Assembly (NCBI GenBank): GCA_023953835.1
Contig: JAMLJB010000001.1
Coordinates: 2,577,501-2,641,500 of the forward strand
Origin: Rhizobiaceae bacterium
Lineage (GTDB): Bacteria; Pseudomonadota; Alphaproteobacteria; Rhizobiales; Rhizobiaceae
Direction: 5' to 3'
Length of the DNA stretch: 64,000 nucleotides
In this document: positions 8,119 through 17,110 of the stretch, piece by piece
How the letters are laid out: the number at the start of each line of letters is the position of its first letter
How positions within the stretch are numbered: position 1 is the stretch's first letter
Translations under genes and position numbers: made by a program
Notes under the pieces: generated by a model
The model's input: the letters and a program-made list of their open reading frames with translations, nothing else
The model's database searches: none
What the model was told of the DNA's origin: nothing

Positions 8119-9420
8119 CTACTGCGTCGGGAGCTTGGTCGCGATGACCTTGTCGATGCGGCGGCCATCGAGGTCCACCACCTCGAAGCGCCAGCCCTGC
8201 ACCTCGAAATGCTCGCCCGTGGCGGGGATATGGTTGAGGTGCGAGAGGACATATCCGGCCACCGTCTCGTAGTCGCGGTTTTCCGGCAGCGGGATGTTCA
8301 GCAACTCGCCCATCTCGTCGGCCTGCATGTAGCCTTCCAGCAGCCAGGAGCCGTCCTCGCGCCGGACAGCGCTTTCCGGCGCGTCGCCCTGGTCGAGATC
8401 GGAGCGGAAAACGCCGGTGATGGCTTCGAGGATGTCGGCCGGTGAGACGATTCCTTCGAAATGGCCGTACTCGTCATGTACCAGCGCCATCGGAACGTCG
8501 GACGCCTTGAGTGTGGTCAGCACGTCCAGCGCATCGGCCTGGTCGTGGACAATGGGTGCCGGGCGGACATGCTTGCGCACGTCGAACGCCTTGCCGGCGA
8601 GCATCGCTGCCAGAATGTCGCGGGTCTGGACGACGCCGACCATGGCGTCGACGCTGCCCTCGCCCGCCGGAAGGCGGGAGTGCGGCGTGTCCATGACAAG
8701 CTTGCGGATCACCGCGTCGTCGGCCTCGAGATTGATCCAGTCCACCTCGGTGCGCGGCGTCATGACGGCGCGGACGGCGCGGTCGCCAAGGCGCATGACG
8801 CCCGCGATCATGCGCCGTTCGTCGGATTCGATGGTGCCGTGATGTTCGGCTTCCGCGACCAGCATCTTGATTTCCTCGTCGGTGACGCGATCCTCGCTTT
8901 CGCCGCTCTGGCCAAGCAGCCAGAGCACGGCGCGGCCCGAAATGTCGAGCAGCCAGACGAGCGGCGCGCATACCGTTGCCAGCACACCCATGAACGGCGC
9001 GACGCGCGAGGCGATCGACTCCGGGTCGCGCAGCGCGATCTGCTTGGGCACAAGTTCACCGACGATCAACGATGCGTAGGTGATGACCGCGACGACAATG
9101 CCGACGCCCAGCGCATCGGACAGGCTTTCGGAAACGCCGAGCGAAAGCAGCGTCGTGGCAAGGCGCTCGCCGAGCGTGGCGCCCGAAAACGCGCCGGACA
9201 GTACGCCGACCAGCGTGATGCCGATCTGCACCGTCGAAAGGAAGCGGCCCGGATTGGCGGCGAGATCGAGCGCACGGCTCGCGCCGTTGACGCGCTCGCC
9301 GCGCTCAACCATGCCTTTCAACCGGGCGGGACGGGAGGAAACGATCGCCAGTTCCGACATGGCGAGCAGCCCGTTGACGACGATGAGGACGGCAACGATG
9401 GCCAGTTCGACGTATAACAT
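8119..9420 (-). CDS. HlyC/CorC-family protein with DUF21 membrane domain and CBS pair
   Basis: This 433-residue protein starts with the DUF21/CNNM membrane domain (residues about 1-190, with four hydrophobic segments and IVGELVPKQIALRDPESIA, the family signature). A CBS-domain pair follows (about 210-335; MTPRTEVDWINLEAD, VHDEYGHFEGIVSPADILEAI), then the C-terminal CorC_HlyC domain (about 350-430; WLLEGYMQADEMGELL). This architecture belongs to the TlyC/YtfL/PaeA group, linked to magnesium or cation efflux. All three domains are intact. Confidence 0.9.
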   Translation of the reverse strand: MLYVELAIVAVLIVVNGLLAMSELAIVSSRPARLKGMVERGERVNGASRALDLAANPGRFLSTVQIGITLVGVLSGAFSGATLGERLATTLLSLGVSESLSDALGVGIVVAVITYASLIVGELVPKQIALRDPESIASRVAPFMGVLATVCAPLVWLLDISGRAVLWLLGQSGESEDRVTDEEIKMLVAEAEHHGTIESDERRMIAGVMRLGDRAVRAVMTPRTEVDWINLEADDAVIRKLVMDTPHSRLPAGEGSVDAMVGVVQTRDILAAMLAGKAFDVRKHVRPAPIVHDQADALDVLTTLKASDVPMALVHDEYGHFEGIVSPADILEAITGVFRSDLDQGDAPESAVRREDGSWLLEGYMQADEMGELLNIPLPENRDYETVAGYVLSHLNHIPATGEHFEVQGWRFEVVDLDGRRIDKVIATKLPTQ

Positions 9421-9473
9421 GATCAGCTCATATCATTGCAGCGAACGGTTAGAAAAGCCGCAATCGAACAAAT

Positions 9474-10181
9474 TCAATCATCCTTGAGCACTGCGATTTT
9501 TGCCTTGCCGTCGGTGAAATAACGGTCGCCACCGCCGTTGCGCCCGTCCTGGGTCGCGCCGCGCCCCTCGATCTCGTAAACGCGCGAGACGAGGCCAGTA
9601 TCCTGAAGATCGCGGATCACGAGGTCACGTTCCGCGTCGATGTCAGGCCCGATGTGATGGGTGATCTGGCCTGTGTCATGGCTGACGCCCGCGCCCGTGT
9701 CGAGGCTCGCCGAACCGAGCCACAGTTCGTTGTTGTCGGCCTCCTGCGCCGTCAGCCAGAAGCGCACGTGATTGCGCCGGTCGGGACTGCCGCCGATGGG
9801 CTTCTCGAAGGCGAGGTCCTGCGGGCGGCCTTCAAAGACCAACGTGCTGACCGGTGCGTCGGGATAGGGATGGTCGAACAGGACGGCGAGGCCGATTTCG
9901 ACGGCGGTGCGCAGCGTGAGCTGGTCCGCCGGGTCCCAGCCCGCCTTGCCGAAGGCGGTCAGCAACTGCGCCTTGTCGCCCGCGACGCCGATGTTGATCG
10001 GGTCGCCCGGGATGCCGGCTGTGGTGTGCGTGACCATGCCGCCCGGCTGTGTGAGCCGATAGTGCTCGGCAACGCGCCAAAGCTCCGGGATCACCACATA
10101 GGCGGCGGCGGCATAGACGGCGATGAGATAGGCGATGCCGCGAAGCCTGCGGTGCCTTCTGGCGGTGGACGGGGCGCTCAT
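9474..10181 (-). CDS. LssY C-terminal domain protein
   Basis: This is a 235-residue protein with one N-terminal membrane anchor (about residues 14-32). The soluble domain has GDPINIGVAGDKAQLLTAFGKAGWDPAD, YPDAPVSTLVFEGRPQDLAFEKP and RNHVRFWL. These match the LssY_C domain, a standalone version of the region found at the end of LssY-type phosphatases. The molecular role of the domain is not established. It is located between the CorC-like gene and an extensin-like lipoprotein on the same strand. Confidence 0.8.
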   Translation of the reverse strand: MSAPSTARRHRRLRGIAYLIAVYAAAAYVVIPELWRVAEHYRLTQPGGMVTHTTAGIPGDPINIGVAGDKAQLLTAFGKAGWDPADQLTLRTAVEIGLAVLFDHPYPDAPVSTLVFEGRPQDLAFEKPIGGSPDRRNHVRFWLTAQEADNNELWLGSASLDTGAGVSHDTGQITHHIGPDIDAERDLVIRDLQDTGLVSRVYEIEGRGATQDGRNGGGDRYFTDGKAKIAVLKDD

Positions 10182-10224
10182 GCAGGCAGATTACCTGAAG
10201 CCGTTTTGGCGGCAAGCCGGCTTG

Positions 10225-11358
10225 TCAGTGACAGGCGCGGCGGCCGTTGCGGCGCTCCATCAGGTCGAAATGAAAATGGTTGCGATGGTCCCAATTATAG
10301 CCCGGCCCGAGCACAGTGGTGAAATAATCGCAGCCGTCCGACCGAACATTGTTCAGGAGACCGCGGGCGCGAAACGCGAACAGCCCCTGTTTCTTCACAT
10401 CGATCTTCTTTCCGTTGCCGAGCGTCAGCGCCATGACATCCAGCGCATTGCCCTGCGAATGAGCGGACATGGTGCGCGAACGCGCGATGCGGCGGCAGGA
10501 ATAGGCCGATCCCTGATGGATCGTCTTGATGCCCGAGAAATAGCGTAGCCGCGCGGAAGGCACGAGTTCCTTGCGTGTCCACTCCGAAAAAGTCTCGGCC
10601 ATCGCGCAGGTGAGCGTCGCGGCGGGCCGGATTTCGACACTGCCGATGGCCTGCAATTTCACCGGATGCGCGATCTGGCAGGACGGGCTGTCATGGATTG
10701 GCTTGAGATCGACATAGCGCACGCCGAGCTTGCGCAGCTTCTGGCGGCATTCGATCTCGTCGCGGGAAAGCGGGGCCGCGCGCTCGGGCAGAGGCGCGAC
10801 GTCCGGTTCGGCGGGAAGCGGCGAGGGGACACGCGGATAGGCGACCATTGCCTGGCGCGGCGAAGGCTGCGGCGCGATGGCGGGTTCCTGCTCCGGTTCA
10901 GCCGACATGGGCGCATCCGGTTCCGGGTCAGGCTCCGCCATGTCGTCGGACGGCATGTCGGGTTCGGCGTCGGACAGCGTGCGGGCCGGATTTTCGATTG
11001 GAGGGAAAACCTGCGCAAGCTGTCGCTCGGGCGCTCCCATGATGATGGGCTGCTCTTCGGCAGGTGCGGGGTCGGAAACCGGCATCGACATTTGCGGTGC
11101 GGTCTGCGCCATCTCCTCCTCGACCGGCGGCAGGTCCTGCCAGGCGGCATCGGGTTCCGGGTCCACCGGCACGACCGTTTCCTGCTCGACGCGGGTCGGC
11201 GCGAGGTCGGCCTGGATCGATCCGGTCTGCGAGCCGACATCGGCGGGAGGCCGCAGGTCGCCGAGCCCGTCGCTTGAACAGGCGGCGAGCGCGAACATGG
11301 CGATGCCTGCCCACCAGCCTCGATAGCCGGCGTGTGCGGCGGAGAATTTCCCCGTCAT
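10225..11358 (-). CDS. Extensin-like C-terminal domain lipoprotein (paralogue 1)
   Basis: This 377-residue protein starts with a lipoprotein signal (FALAACSS, Cys about residue 28), then a 150-residue acidic, Pro-rich linker. The C-terminal extensin-like domain (about 195-377) has SAHSQGNALDVMAL and WDHRNHFHFDL, the His/Asp/His pattern of M15-like zinc peptidase folds. I choose ATG 11358 because AAAGGGA precedes it and the lipobox then falls at the right distance; an upstream start at 11412 is less likely. It is a tandem paralogue of 11466-12161. It probably acts in the envelope, but the enzymatic activity is unproven for this family. Confidence 0.85.
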   Translation of the reverse strand: MTGKFSAAHAGYRGWWAGIAMFALAACSSDGLGDLRPPADVGSQTGSIQADLAPTRVEQETVVPVDPEPDAAWQDLPPVEEEMAQTAPQMSMPVSDPAPAEEQPIIMGAPERQLAQVFPPIENPARTLSDAEPDMPSDDMAEPDPEPDAPMSAEPEQEPAIAPQPSPRQAMVAYPRVPSPLPAEPDVAPLPERAAPLSRDEIECRQKLRKLGVRYVDLKPIHDSPSCQIAHPVKLQAIGSVEIRPAATLTCAMAETFSEWTRKELVPSARLRYFSGIKTIHQGSAYSCRRIARSRTMSAHSQGNALDVMALTLGNGKKIDVKKQGLFAFRARGLLNNVRSDGCDYFTTVLGPGYNWDHRNHFHFDLMERRNGRRACH

Positions 11359-11465
11359 CCGTATCCCTTTCGGGGCGGTTTCCTGTCCCAACGCGGCAAG
11401 CCTATCGGGCAAATGTAAAGGAATGCTCAGCGCGCCCGTTCAGGGCTGTGGCGAAAATCGGGCCG

Positions 11466-12161
11466 TCACTGGCAGAAGGTTCCGCCATTGCGGCGCTGTG
11501 CGAGGTCGAAATGGAAGTGCAGCGAATGGTCCGCGTCGCTGCCCGGCCCCAGCACCGTCTTGAACGGGCCGCACGCGGCGGTGCGAACGTCGCGCAGGAA
11601 CGTCTCGTGCTCCTTGGGCGGTGCGGGTTCGATGGCGACGGTCTTTTTGTCCGCCAGCGTGAAGGAGGCAATGTCGACCGCGTTGCCGAAGGCGTGTTCC
11701 GACAGTTTCTGCGTGCCGTTGCGCGGGCGGCAGACATAGCCCGATGCCTGGGCGATCGACCGGATCGGCGACCCGAACGCCTTCTGTGCGGCGGGCGACA
11801 TCACGTCGCGCGCAAACTTCGCGAGCGCGAGTGCGGTTGCGCAGTTGACCGTTATCTCCGGCGCAATTGCAATCTCCGCCGTCATTTGCGTGACGGCGAG
11901 CGGATGCGGCATGGCGCAGCCTTCCGCCTCCTGCACGGGCGGCAGTTCCTTGAACCTGGCGCCGAGCGCCGTCAACTCGGTCCTGCAGGCCGTTTCATCG
12001 GGCGGGACAGCGGATTCAACCGGGGGAGCGACGGGTTCCAATGGCTTTGCCTCGGGCGGGCGTTCCGGCGGGGGGTCGACGCTTTGCGGCAGATCGACCG
12101 ACGCGGACGCGCCCGTCAATACCACCAGCGCCGCCAGCGCCAGCGGTGTGTGAGGTTTCAT
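11466..12161 (-). CDS. Extensin-like C-terminal domain secreted protein (paralogue 2)
   Basis: This is a 231-residue protein with a signal peptide (about 1-20), a short Pro-rich linker (residues 25-55) and one extensin-like domain. The putative metal ligands are in SEHAFGNAVDIASF and DHSLHFHFDLAQRRNGGTFC. It is clearly paralogous to the gene just downstream at 10225-11358, but has a far shorter linker. Its start overlaps the stop of the DUF3775 gene (ATGA). The pair probably arose by tandem duplication. Confidence 0.85.
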   Translation of the reverse strand: MKPHTPLALAALVVLTGASASVDLPQSVDPPPERPPEAKPLEPVAPPVESAVPPDETACRTELTALGARFKELPPVQEAEGCAMPHPLAVTQMTAEIAIAPEITVNCATALALAKFARDVMSPAAQKAFGSPIRSIAQASGYVCRPRNGTQKLSEHAFGNAVDIASFTLADKKTVAIEPAPPKEHETFLRDVRTAACGPFKTVLGPGSDADHSLHFHFDLAQRRNGGTFCQ

Positions 12162-12583
12162 GCGCCGAGCGCCTCAAGCCCCTCTTCGAGATAGTCCCCC
12201 AGCATCGGCATGCCCATCAGGTATCGTGCGGCGCGGCGTGCGCTTTGCTGGCGCGCGGCGGCCACCGCCTCGCTCCATTCCGCCGCTTCGAAATCGCCAC
12301 GGCCAATCCATGCCAGCGCAACCAGTTCGGTCGCTTCATCGACGTTCAGGTCCTCGATCAGCGCGCGCAGTTCGCGCCCCGTCAAATCTTCTTCCTCTTC
12401 CTCTGCAAGACCGTCATGGTGGTGGATGTCGTGCCCGTCGCCGTCATATTCGACCTCGTGCTCGCTGCCGTCGGCATAGTCGTCATTGACATCGGCGCTG
12501 ATCGCCTTGGCTTTCAGGATGAGCAGGCGAACCGTGTCCGGTCCCACCGTCAGTTCCCATTCCTTCTCTGGGCTACGCTTCAT
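12158..12583 (-). CDS. DUF3775-like acidic protein
   Basis: This is a 141-residue protein. The N-terminal strand-helix (WELTVGPDTVRLLILKAKAI) is followed by a very acidic, His-containing loop (residues about 45-70, EYDGDGHDIHHHD...EEEEED). An alpha-helical C-terminal domain then carries LTGRELRALIEDLNVDEATELVALAWIGRGDF. This arrangement fits DUF3775, common in Hyphomicrobiales and of unknown role. ATG 12583 follows GGGAGGG, so the longer frame to 12634 is rejected. Overlaps the next gene by ATGA. Confidence 0.8.
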   Translation of the reverse strand: MKRSPEKEWELTVGPDTVRLLILKAKAISADVNDDYADGSEHEVEYDGDGHDIHHHDGLAEEEEEDLTGRELRALIEDLNVDEATELVALAWIGRGDFEAAEWSEAVAAARQQSARRAARYLMGMPMLGDYLEEGLEALGA

Positions 12584-12710
12584 CAGGCCCTCCCTGCGGC
12601 CATCAACGTCGATATTTGTGCGCATCAGGTCCATGATTGCAACTCCCGAATGGCGGCAGAATCAGGATAGTGAGGTGGGAAACGTCCGAGGTCCCAAAGG
12701 GTTCAATGTC

Positions 12711-13061
12711 ATGGCCGCAGTGCTGTCTCCTAAGGTCCTGCCCATCCTCATGCTGATTGCATCGAACGTCTTCATGACGTTCGCGTGGTACGGCCATCTC
12801 AAGCATACCAGCGCGCCGCTGTGGGCCGCCGTCATCGTGAGCTGGGGCATCGCGTTCTTCGAATACTGGCTGGCGGTCCCGGCCAACCGGATCGGCAGCC
12901 AGGTCTATTCCGCCGCCGAGCTGAAAACCATGCAGGAGGTTATCACCCTTACTGTTTTCGCTTTCTTTTCAGTTCTTTACCTCAAGGAATCTCTTACTTT
13001 GAATCATCTGATCGGTTTCGCCCTGATCGCCGGCGGAGCAGCCTTCGTGTTCAAGGGATGA
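12711..13061 (+). CDS. DUF486 (DMT superfamily) small membrane protein
   Basis: This 116-residue protein has four hydrophobic helices (near residues 10-27, 36-52, 72-88 and 95-114). Motifs such as SNVFMTFAWYGHLK, FFEYWLAVPANRIG and LKTMQEVITL match the DUF486 family, a four-helix relative of the drug/metabolite transporter (EmrE-like) superfamily. The substrate is unknown. The reading frame is open upstream, but the hydrophobic first helix and family length favour ATG 12711. Confidence 0.85.
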   Translation: MAAVLSPKVLPILMLIASNVFMTFAWYGHLKHTSAPLWAAVIVSWGIAFFEYWLAVPANRIGSQVYSAAELKTMQEVITLTVFAFFSVLYLKESLTLNHLIGFALIAGGAAFVFKG

Positions 13062-13133
13062 CGGAGCGGCGACCGGGATGAATCCGCCTTGCGCCATCGT
13101 TTGTTCATGAGGACCGAACAAGGGAGAACGCAG

Positions 13134-13679
13134 ATGAAAACGACCGCGATGTTGCCTGCATTCATATGCCTTATGGCCTTGCCATTGCTGACCTCGGCGT
13201 CGATGGCTGCCGGCGAGGGTGGCGGGGGCTCAAATCCGACCGTCAGCCAGTGCAAGAAGGGCGAGGTATGGGACAAGAAAAAGCAGAAATGCGTCAAGGC
13301 CCAGCGCGGCGCGACAGATGACGAGAGCATCTATGAAGCGGGGCGCGACCTTGCCAACGCGGAACGCTATCAGGAAGCGATCGATATTCTCGAACTGGCG
13401 GCCAATCCCAACGATCCGCGTATCCTGAACTATCTGGGCTATTCCAACCGCAAGCTGGGCCACGTGGAACTCGGCCTGAAATATTATCAGGCAGCACTTG
13501 CCGAAAAGCCGGACTACACGCTCGTGCGTGAATATCTGGGCGAAGCGCATCTCCAGATGGGCAACCTGCCGGCGGCGAAGGAGCAATTGGCCGAGATCGA
13601 GCGGCTGTGCGGCGGTACGAGCTGCGAGGAATATCGCGACCTCGCGGAAGAGATAGAGGCCTTCGAAAAGAAGGGCTGA
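13134..13679 (+). CDS. Secreted TPR-repeat protein
   Basis: This is a 181-residue protein with a signal peptide (about residues 1-24). A short Cys-containing, Lys-rich segment comes next (SQCKKGEVWDKKKQKC). Three tetratricopeptide-like repeats then span about 62-160 (YEAGRDLANAERYQEAIDILE; YLGYSNRKLGHVELGLKYYQAAL; YLGEAHLQMGNLPAAKEQL). A periplasmic scaffold or adaptor role is likely. ATG 13134 has AGGGAGA upstream. Ends 9 bp from the convergent sugar dehydrogenase gene. Confidence 0.85.
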   Translation: MKTTAMLPAFICLMALPLLTSASMAAGEGGGGSNPTVSQCKKGEVWDKKKQKCVKAQRGATDDESIYEAGRDLANAERYQEAIDILELAANPNDPRILNYLGYSNRKLGHVELGLKYYQAALAEKPDYTLVREYLGEAHLQMGNLPAAKEQLAEIERLCGGTSCEEYRDLAEEIEAFEKKG

Positions 13680-13688
13680 CGCGGCGCG

Positions 13689-14816
13689 TCAATCGGCGCG
13701 TGAGATACGGATCAGCGCCCCGTCGCGCTCGTCGGTGAGCAGGTACAGCGAACCGTCGGGCGCGAGGTTCACGTCGCGGATGCGCCCGAAGGCACCTTCC
13801 AGCATGCGTTCCTCGCCCACGACCTTGCCGGTTTCGTCGCGGTCGAGCCGCACCAGCAGGCCGAACTTGAGCGAGCCGACAAGAAGGTCGCCATTCCATT
13901 CGGGGAACATGGCGCCGCTGTAGCTGACCATGCCGGACGGTGCGATGGACGGGTCCCAGTAGTAGAGCGGCTGCTCATAGCCGGGCGCCTCGGTGCCGAT
14001 CCCCAGCTTTTCGCCGGAATAATCGACGCCGTAGGAAATGACCGGCCAGCCATAGTTTTTCCCGGCCTCGGGACGGTTCAACTCGTCGCCGCCCTTCGCG
14101 CCGTGCTCGACCGTCAGGAGTGCGCCCGTCAGGGGATCGAATGTCGCGCCCTGAATGTTGCGATGGCCTTTCGACCAGATCGACGGCGCGCCTTTGCTGC
14201 CGTCCGCATAGGGATTGTCCTGCGGGATGCTGCCGTCGGCATTGATGTGCAGCACTGCGCCGGATTCATCGAACATGTCCTGCGCACGCTCACCCTGTCC
14301 GCGATCCCCGGTGGTGAGGAAGATCGAGCCGTCCGGTGCAAAGACGATGCGCGAGCCGAAATGACGGTTTGTGGTTGCGGGTTTGCTCATGCGAAGCAGG
14401 ACGTTCACATCATTCAGCGCATAGACACCCTTCGATTCGGAAAGGATCGCGCGCGCGATTGCCGTTCCCCAAAGATTCTTCTTGGGCTCCACGAAGGTGA
14501 AATAGAGCGCCCGGGACTGTTCGAAATCGGGTGCGAGCGCGACGTCGAGCAGGCCCGCCTGGCCGCGCGCCAGTATCTTCGGCAGGCCGCTGACGGGGGT
14601 TGCCTTGCCGTCTTTGCCGATGATCTGCATGGTGCCGCCGCGCTCGGTGACGATGATCCTGCCATCCGGCAGGAAGTCCATGCCCCACGGGTTCTTCAGG
14701 CCGTCGGCGACGACATGGGCGTCAATGCGGACCTTCTGCGTATCGAACTCCTGCGCGTTCGCTGCGGTGAAAGGGACCAGCGCGGATGACAGGGCGAGGG
14801 CGAAAAATCTGAGCAT
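13689..14816 (-). CDS. PQQ-dependent aldose sugar dehydrogenase (GSDH/YliI-like)
   Basis: This 375-residue protein has a signal peptide ending near ANAQ (about residue 22) and the six-bladed beta-propeller of soluble aldose dehydrogenases. Family motifs include LKNPWGMDFLPDG, TERGGTMQII, GHRNIQGATFDP, EHGAKGGDELN and KNYGWPVISYG. Catalytic and PQQ-contact His residues appear conserved (NRHFGSR and GHRN). The enzyme would oxidise aldoses in the periplasm and pass electrons to the quinone pool. Length is typical. Confidence 0.9.
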   Translation of the reverse strand: MLRFFALALSSALVPFTAANAQEFDTQKVRIDAHVVADGLKNPWGMDFLPDGRIIVTERGGTMQIIGKDGKATPVSGLPKILARGQAGLLDVALAPDFEQSRALYFTFVEPKKNLWGTAIARAILSESKGVYALNDVNVLLRMSKPATTNRHFGSRIVFAPDGSIFLTTGDRGQGERAQDMFDESGAVLHINADGSIPQDNPYADGSKGAPSIWSKGHRNIQGATFDPLTGALLTVEHGAKGGDELNRPEAGKNYGWPVISYGVDYSGEKLGIGTEAPGYEQPLYYWDPSIAPSGMVSYSGAMFPEWNGDLLVGSLKFGLLVRLDRDETGKVVGEERMLEGAFGRIRDVNLAPDGSLYLLTDERDGALIRISRAD

Positions 14817-14979
14817 GATGCAGGCTTATCCGAGCATTGTGGCGGCATGGCAAGCGCAATGCAGACGGCCTCGCATTGTTCGCTCAAAATGTGGTGAACC
14901 GGTTGCGATTTCATTTTGGAATGGAATTTCCGCAACGGGCTGCTATATTTGCTCGGATGGATATGGACGTGTCCGTTGG

Positions 14980-15062
14980 CTGAAAGGCCGCCGGGCCGTT
15001 TTTATTTTGTGCATGCGGCATACAAGAGGATCGCGTTGCCGCTTCGAGGAAAGGCAGATGGA
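14980..15062 (+). promoter_or_regulatory. greA leader with terminator-like hairpin
   Basis: About 60 bp upstream of greA, GGCC-GCCG-GGCC (near 14987-14998) is followed by GTTTTTATTTT. This looks like a short intrinsic terminator inside the leader rather than at the end of another gene, because the preceding gene (13689-14816) is on the other strand. An attenuating leader or short leader RNA, as known for E. coli greA (GraL), is possible but inferred. A GAGGAAAGGCAG ribosome-binding region precedes the ATG. Confidence 0.4.
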
Positions 15063-15536
15063 ATGAACAAGGTCCCGATGACCCAAACTGGCTTCGACGC
15101 GCTGAAGGAAGAGCTGCGCTGGCGTCAGCAAGAGGAGCGTCCGCGCATCATCGAGGCGATTTCCGAGGCCCGTTCGCATGGCGATCTTTCCGAGAACGCG
15201 GAGTACCACTCCGCCAAGGAAGCGCAGAGCCATAATGAAGGCCGCATCAACGAGCTGGAAGACCTGATCGCGCGCGCCGAGGTCATCGATGTGTCGAAGC
15301 TGTCGGGCGGCAAGGTCAAATTCGGCGCGACAGTCGTGCTGGTCGACGAGGACACCGAAGAGAAAAAGACCTATCAGATCGTCGGCGACCAGGAGGCCGA
15401 CGTGAAGTCGGGCCGTATCTCGATTTCGTCGCCGATTGCGCGCGCGCTGATCGGCAAGGAAGTGGGCGACGCCATCGAAGTCAACGCACCGGGTGGAGCG
15501 CGAGGCTACGAAGTGCTCGAAGTCCGCTTCAGTTGA
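15063..15536 (+). CDS. greA: Transcription elongation factor GreA
   Basis: This 157-residue protein is the standard GreA length. It has an N-terminal antiparallel coiled coil (about residues 1-75) with the acidic tip motif [14 protein letters not shown]. The C-terminal FKBP-like domain carries [24 protein letters not shown] and [16 protein letters not shown]. GreA binds RNA polymerase's secondary channel and stimulates cleavage of backtracked RNA. ATG 15063 is chosen over upstream starts because it matches the family N terminus and follows a good ribosome-binding site. lpsB begins 7 bp downstream, as in other rhizobia. Confidence 0.95.
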   Translation: MNKVPMTQTGFDALKEELRWRQQEERPRIIEAISEARSHGDLSENAEYHSAKEAQSHNEGRINELEDLIARAEVIDVSKLSGGKVKFGATVVLVDEDTEEKKTYQIVGDQEADVKSGRISISSPIARALIGKEVGDAIEVNAPGGARGYEVLEVRFS

Positions 15537-15543
15537 AATTGAA

Positions 15544-16632
15544 ATGAGCGGCGGCAGGGATCCGAAGGGCGGCGTCGCGCCGCCCGCCGATCCCGCGCAC
15601 GTCGAGGTCATTGCGCCGAACTTCAAGAGGCGCCTTTCCGGCGTCACCAGCACCATCATCCAGCTCGTGCCCCTGCAGGCGCAAACCATCGGCATAGCAA
15701 CATTGGGGCCAGGCCTGCCTGCCTATCTGCCGCACCTCGCCTGGTGGCAGCTTCCGCTCCTGTGGCGGCAGCCGGCATCCGGGCGCGTGCGCATCTGGCA
15801 TGCGCGGCGCAATGTGGAAATGCTGGGCGGGCTGTTGCTGCGCACGCTCGGAGCGCCGCTCAAGCTGGTGTTCACCTCGGCCTCGCAGCGCGCGCACAGG
15901 GCATGGACGAAATTCCTCATTCGCCGCATGGATGCGGTCATCGCGACCAGCGCGGGTACCGCCTCCTATCTGGAGGTGCCGAACACCGTCATCATGCACG
16001 GGATTGACCTTGACCGTTTCGCGCCGCCGCCGGATCGCGACGACGCGGCGCTGGCGCTCGGGCTGGACCCGGCAAGGCGGTATGTCGGCTGCATTGGGCG
16101 CGTGCGCCACCAGAAGGGCACCGACCTTTTCGTCGACGCGATGATCGCGTTGCTGCCGTCGCGCCCCGAATGGTCGGCAATCATTGTGGGGCGGGCCACC
16201 ACCGAGCACCGGGCATTCGAGCAGGATTTGCGGCAGAAGGTCGAGCAGGCGGGACTGTCCGGGCGGATATTGTTCGTGGGAGAGCACACCAATATTCCGG
16301 ACTGGTATCGGGTCTTGTCGCTCTTCGTTGCGCCGCAGCGCTGGGAAGGTTTCGGGCTGACGCCGCTGGAGGCCATGGCGACGGGCGTTCCGGTCGTCGC
16401 CACGGATGTCGGCGCATTTCCCGAGCTTGTGGTCGATGGCGTGACAGGAAGGTTGATCGCGCGCGACGACCTGCCTTCGATGATCGAGGCGACCGGCGCG
16501 CTCATGGACGATGCGGCTCAGCGGGCGACTGCCGGAAAGGCCGCGCTTGCTCATGCAAGCGCGAATTTTCCCTTGCAGAAGGAAGCCGAGCGCCTCAACG
16601 CGGTTTATGAAGGGTTGTGGCAGGCCGGATAG
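15544..16632 (+). CDS. lpsB: LPS core mannosyltransferase-type glycosyltransferase (LpsB/LpcC family)
   Basis: This 362-residue GT-B glycosyltransferase belongs to family 4. The C-terminal half has the donor-site signature WEGFGLTPLEAMATGVPVVATDVGAFPELV, and IGRVRHQKGTDLFVDA marks the start of the donor domain. Position directly after greA and before an Lrp gene and trxB matches the Sinorhizobium/Brucella layout in which this gene is lpsB/lpcC, a transferase adding a core sugar to lipid A-linked LPS. It would act at the cytoplasmic face of the inner membrane. The symbol rests on synteny plus family; the sugar is inferred. Confidence 0.8.
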   Translation: MSGGRDPKGGVAPPADPAHVEVIAPNFKRRLSGVTSTIIQLVPLQAQTIGIATLGPGLPAYLPHLAWWQLPLLWRQPASGRVRIWHARRNVEMLGGLLLRTLGAPLKLVFTSASQRAHRAWTKFLIRRMDAVIATSAGTASYLEVPNTVIMHGIDLDRFAPPPDRDDAALALGLDPARRYVGCIGRVRHQKGTDLFVDAMIALLPSRPEWSAIIVGRATTEHRAFEQDLRQKVEQAGLSGRILFVGEHTNIPDWYRVLSLFVAPQRWEGFGLTPLEAMATGVPVVATDVGAFPELVVDGVTGRLIARDDLPSMIEATGALMDDAAQRATAGKAALAHASANFPLQKEAERLNAVYEGLWQAG

Positions 16633-16633
16633 G

Positions 16634-17110
16634 TCAGTCGCCGATGGCGACAAGGCCCTCGTTCTTCTCCTGCCGGATGGTCAGCGCGGTGCGCACCGTA
16701 TCGACATTCGGAGCCGAGGTAAGGCTTTCGATGACGAAGTTCTGGAAGGTGGCAAGGTCGCGGGCCACGCAATGCAGCATGAAATCGGACTCGCCGGAAA
16801 CCATCCACGCCTCGCGCACGATGATCCATGAACGTGTGAGCTGGGCAAAGGCCTTCAGCTCGCTTTCGGAGTGGTGGTGCAGGCCGACGAGGCAGAAGGC
16901 GACGACATCCGCGCCGAGCATCGGCGCATTGAGCAGGGCGCGATAGCCCATGATGATGCCCGCATCCTCCAGCCGCTTGACGCGCCGCAGGCAGGGCGGA
17001 GCGGAAATGCCGACCCGGCGCGACAACTCGACATTCGTCATCCGGCCGTCATCCTGAAGCTCCTTCAGGATTTTCCAGTCGGTCGCATCGAGTTCCGCTT
17101 TGAGCGGCAT
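16634..17110 (-). CDS. Lrp/AsnC-family transcriptional regulator
   Basis: This 158-residue protein has an N-terminal winged HTH (LDATDWKILKELQDDGRMTNVELSRRVGISAPPCLRRVKRLEDAGII, residues about 7-55) and a C-terminal RAM/ligand-binding domain (about 70-150). The motif ISAPPCLRRVKRLE is the family's recognition helix. It is convergent with lpsB and divergent from the sulfide:quinone oxidoreductase gene, so it may control that gene. The effector amino acid is unknown. Confidence 0.9.
   Translation of the reverse strand: MPLKAELDATDWKILKELQDDGRMTNVELSRRVGISAPPCLRRVKRLEDAGIIMGYRALLNAPMLGADVVAFCLVGLHHHSESELKAFAQLTRSWIIVREAWMVSGESDFMLHCVARDLATFQNFVIESLTSAPNVDTVRTALTIRQEKNEGLVAIGD

Noticed and set aside
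9654..10322. 222-codon plus-strand frame
   Set aside because: Antisense to the LssY_C gene and lacks any motif.
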